Shown: piece after piece, positions 63,151 through 64,000 of the stretch
Layout: every line of letters starts with the position of its first letter
Position numbering within the stretch: the first letter of the stretch is position 1
From: Liolophura sinensis
Lineage: Eukaryota > Mollusca > Polyplacophora > Chitonida > Chitonidae
Reading direction: 5' to 3'
Assembly (NCBI RefSeq): GCF_032854445.1
Contig: NC_088300.1
Coordinates: forward strand, 15,629,570-15,693,569
Length of the DNA: 64,000 nt
Program-made: the position numbers and the translations under genes
The notes under the pieces: model-generated
Seen by the model: the letters and a program-made list of their open reading frames with translations, nothing else
Told to the model about the DNA's origin: nothing
Databases searched by the model: none

Positions 63151-64000
63151 GAGGCTTGGATAGTGTATTCTTATATACATGTTCGGGATGCTTGCCGACC
63201 AAGCGCGTCCAAATGTAGGCTATAAGTTCGAGGTTGTTTCACGTGAAATCTTACACGTTACAGGCTTATGATAGAGGCATGGAAAGCTCGGTTGTGTAAT
63301 GCATGTATTAAAACTACCTGTTTGATCTAAAGCATAGGTGAAGTATATGTTTATCTGTACAGTTTATATCACCTAACTGTACTACTGATCGGGTCATTCT
63401 GATAATGTTTATGATTACGTCCATGTTTCGGGTTATTATTTACACTATCGACATAAACAAGAACATACTCGATGAACATCCCAAAAACTTGACCCGGGTA
63501 CATGTAGTGTCAGTATAAGCACTATTCTAACATTAATTCCTTTAAGACCATACTCCCGAATTTTCACTTAAAGAGACACAGGATCGATTGTGTTTGGCTG
63601 ATGTGAGAGATAGGCAAGCCGAATAAGCTGAATTTTAGGTAGGCCTACTGTACCTTTATTCAAGTGTGAGCAAGGTTGCTGGGCTCAACCCAGGAAAACC
63701 TTATATCCACTGCCAGCCAGTCTTCGTCAACTCTGCATCCCTTTGAGGCCTTGTCACAGTTACACTTATTTAAGGCAACCTACGAACGAAAAGTCGCAGG
63801 TAATCGTCGTAAATCTTCGACTGATCGCTCTGTATATCGTAGGGAATCTGGGCGAAAATCTGGGCCAGTTTTGATGAATCAAAAATAATGCCAGTTGTCC
63901 CACGTTCGTTATAAGTTCATTGATGGCGTCATTTCTGACTAGACCTCATTTCACGTGGTTTTTGTTGCTTACCGAAAGTCAGTATATACTGTCGTACTGG
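63151..64000. other. Window end, no gene seen
   Basis: A 70-codon frame at 63676-63888 has no recognisable domain, so I do not call it. No repeat identified. Confidence 0.4.

Noticed and set aside
63676-63888. 70-codon frame near the window end
   Set aside because: No recognisable domain, no splice or promoter context, and the window ends too soon to judge.

Overview
This 64 kb window is nuclear DNA of an invertebrate animal. All five recognisable genes have many short exons with GT-AG introns, the sequence is AT-rich, and it carries tRNA-derived SINEs ending in (AAAT)n. The SINEs, the abundance of ACATGTA-type words and the presence of CRY-DASH suggest a lophotrochozoan, probably a mollusc or brachiopod. 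The species is an inference. I see no bacterial, CRISPR or proviral structure.

Layout. At 2.3-7.8 kb (minus) lies a complete 8-exon RTRAF gene (C14orf166/hCLE/CGI-99), coding for an RNA transcription/ligation/transport factor. At 10.5-22.8 kb (minus) lies a complete 9-exon SELENON gene for the ER selenoprotein N. It has the in-frame Sec TGA, a hairpin just downstream of that TGA, a long 3' UTR and a form-2 SECIS element about 1.6 kb past the stop. At 23.5-32.5 kb (plus) lies a complete 13-exon AP5M1 gene (AP-5 complex mu subunit), divergent from SELENON across about 760 bp. At 33.6-50.5 kb (plus) lies a complete 13-exon CRY-DASH gene whose introns hold most of the window's tandem repeats. At 51.0-56.3 kb (minus) lies a 4-exon gene for a 751-residue ZU5-UPA-death domain protein of UNC5CL type, converging on CRY-DASH with only 480 bp between stop codons. 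From 56.3 to 64 kb I find no convincing gene, only repeats, a possible LINE relic and one promoter-like cluster.

The five genes have unrelated known jobs: RNA handling, ER redox and calcium, endosomal sorting, light-driven repair or sensing, and death-domain signalling. They are ordinary neighbours rather than an operon or one pathway. RTRAF and AP5M1 are also close together in human (14q22), so that linkage may be ancestral.

The most unusual structures are intronic minisatellites that carry splice-site sequence. In AP5M1 intron 9 a 70-bp unit containing the exon-10 acceptor and the first 12 nt of exon 10 is repeated about nine times. In CRY-DASH, intron 6 has about 23 copies of a 44-bp unit with a strong donor-like motif, and intron 7 has a roughly 36-bp array with acceptor-like motifs. 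Other points of note are polyadenylation signals upstream of the SELENON SECIS, a D-box/E-box pair just before the CRY-DASH ATG, and a foldback element carrying a promoter-like core and a signal-peptide-like first exon.
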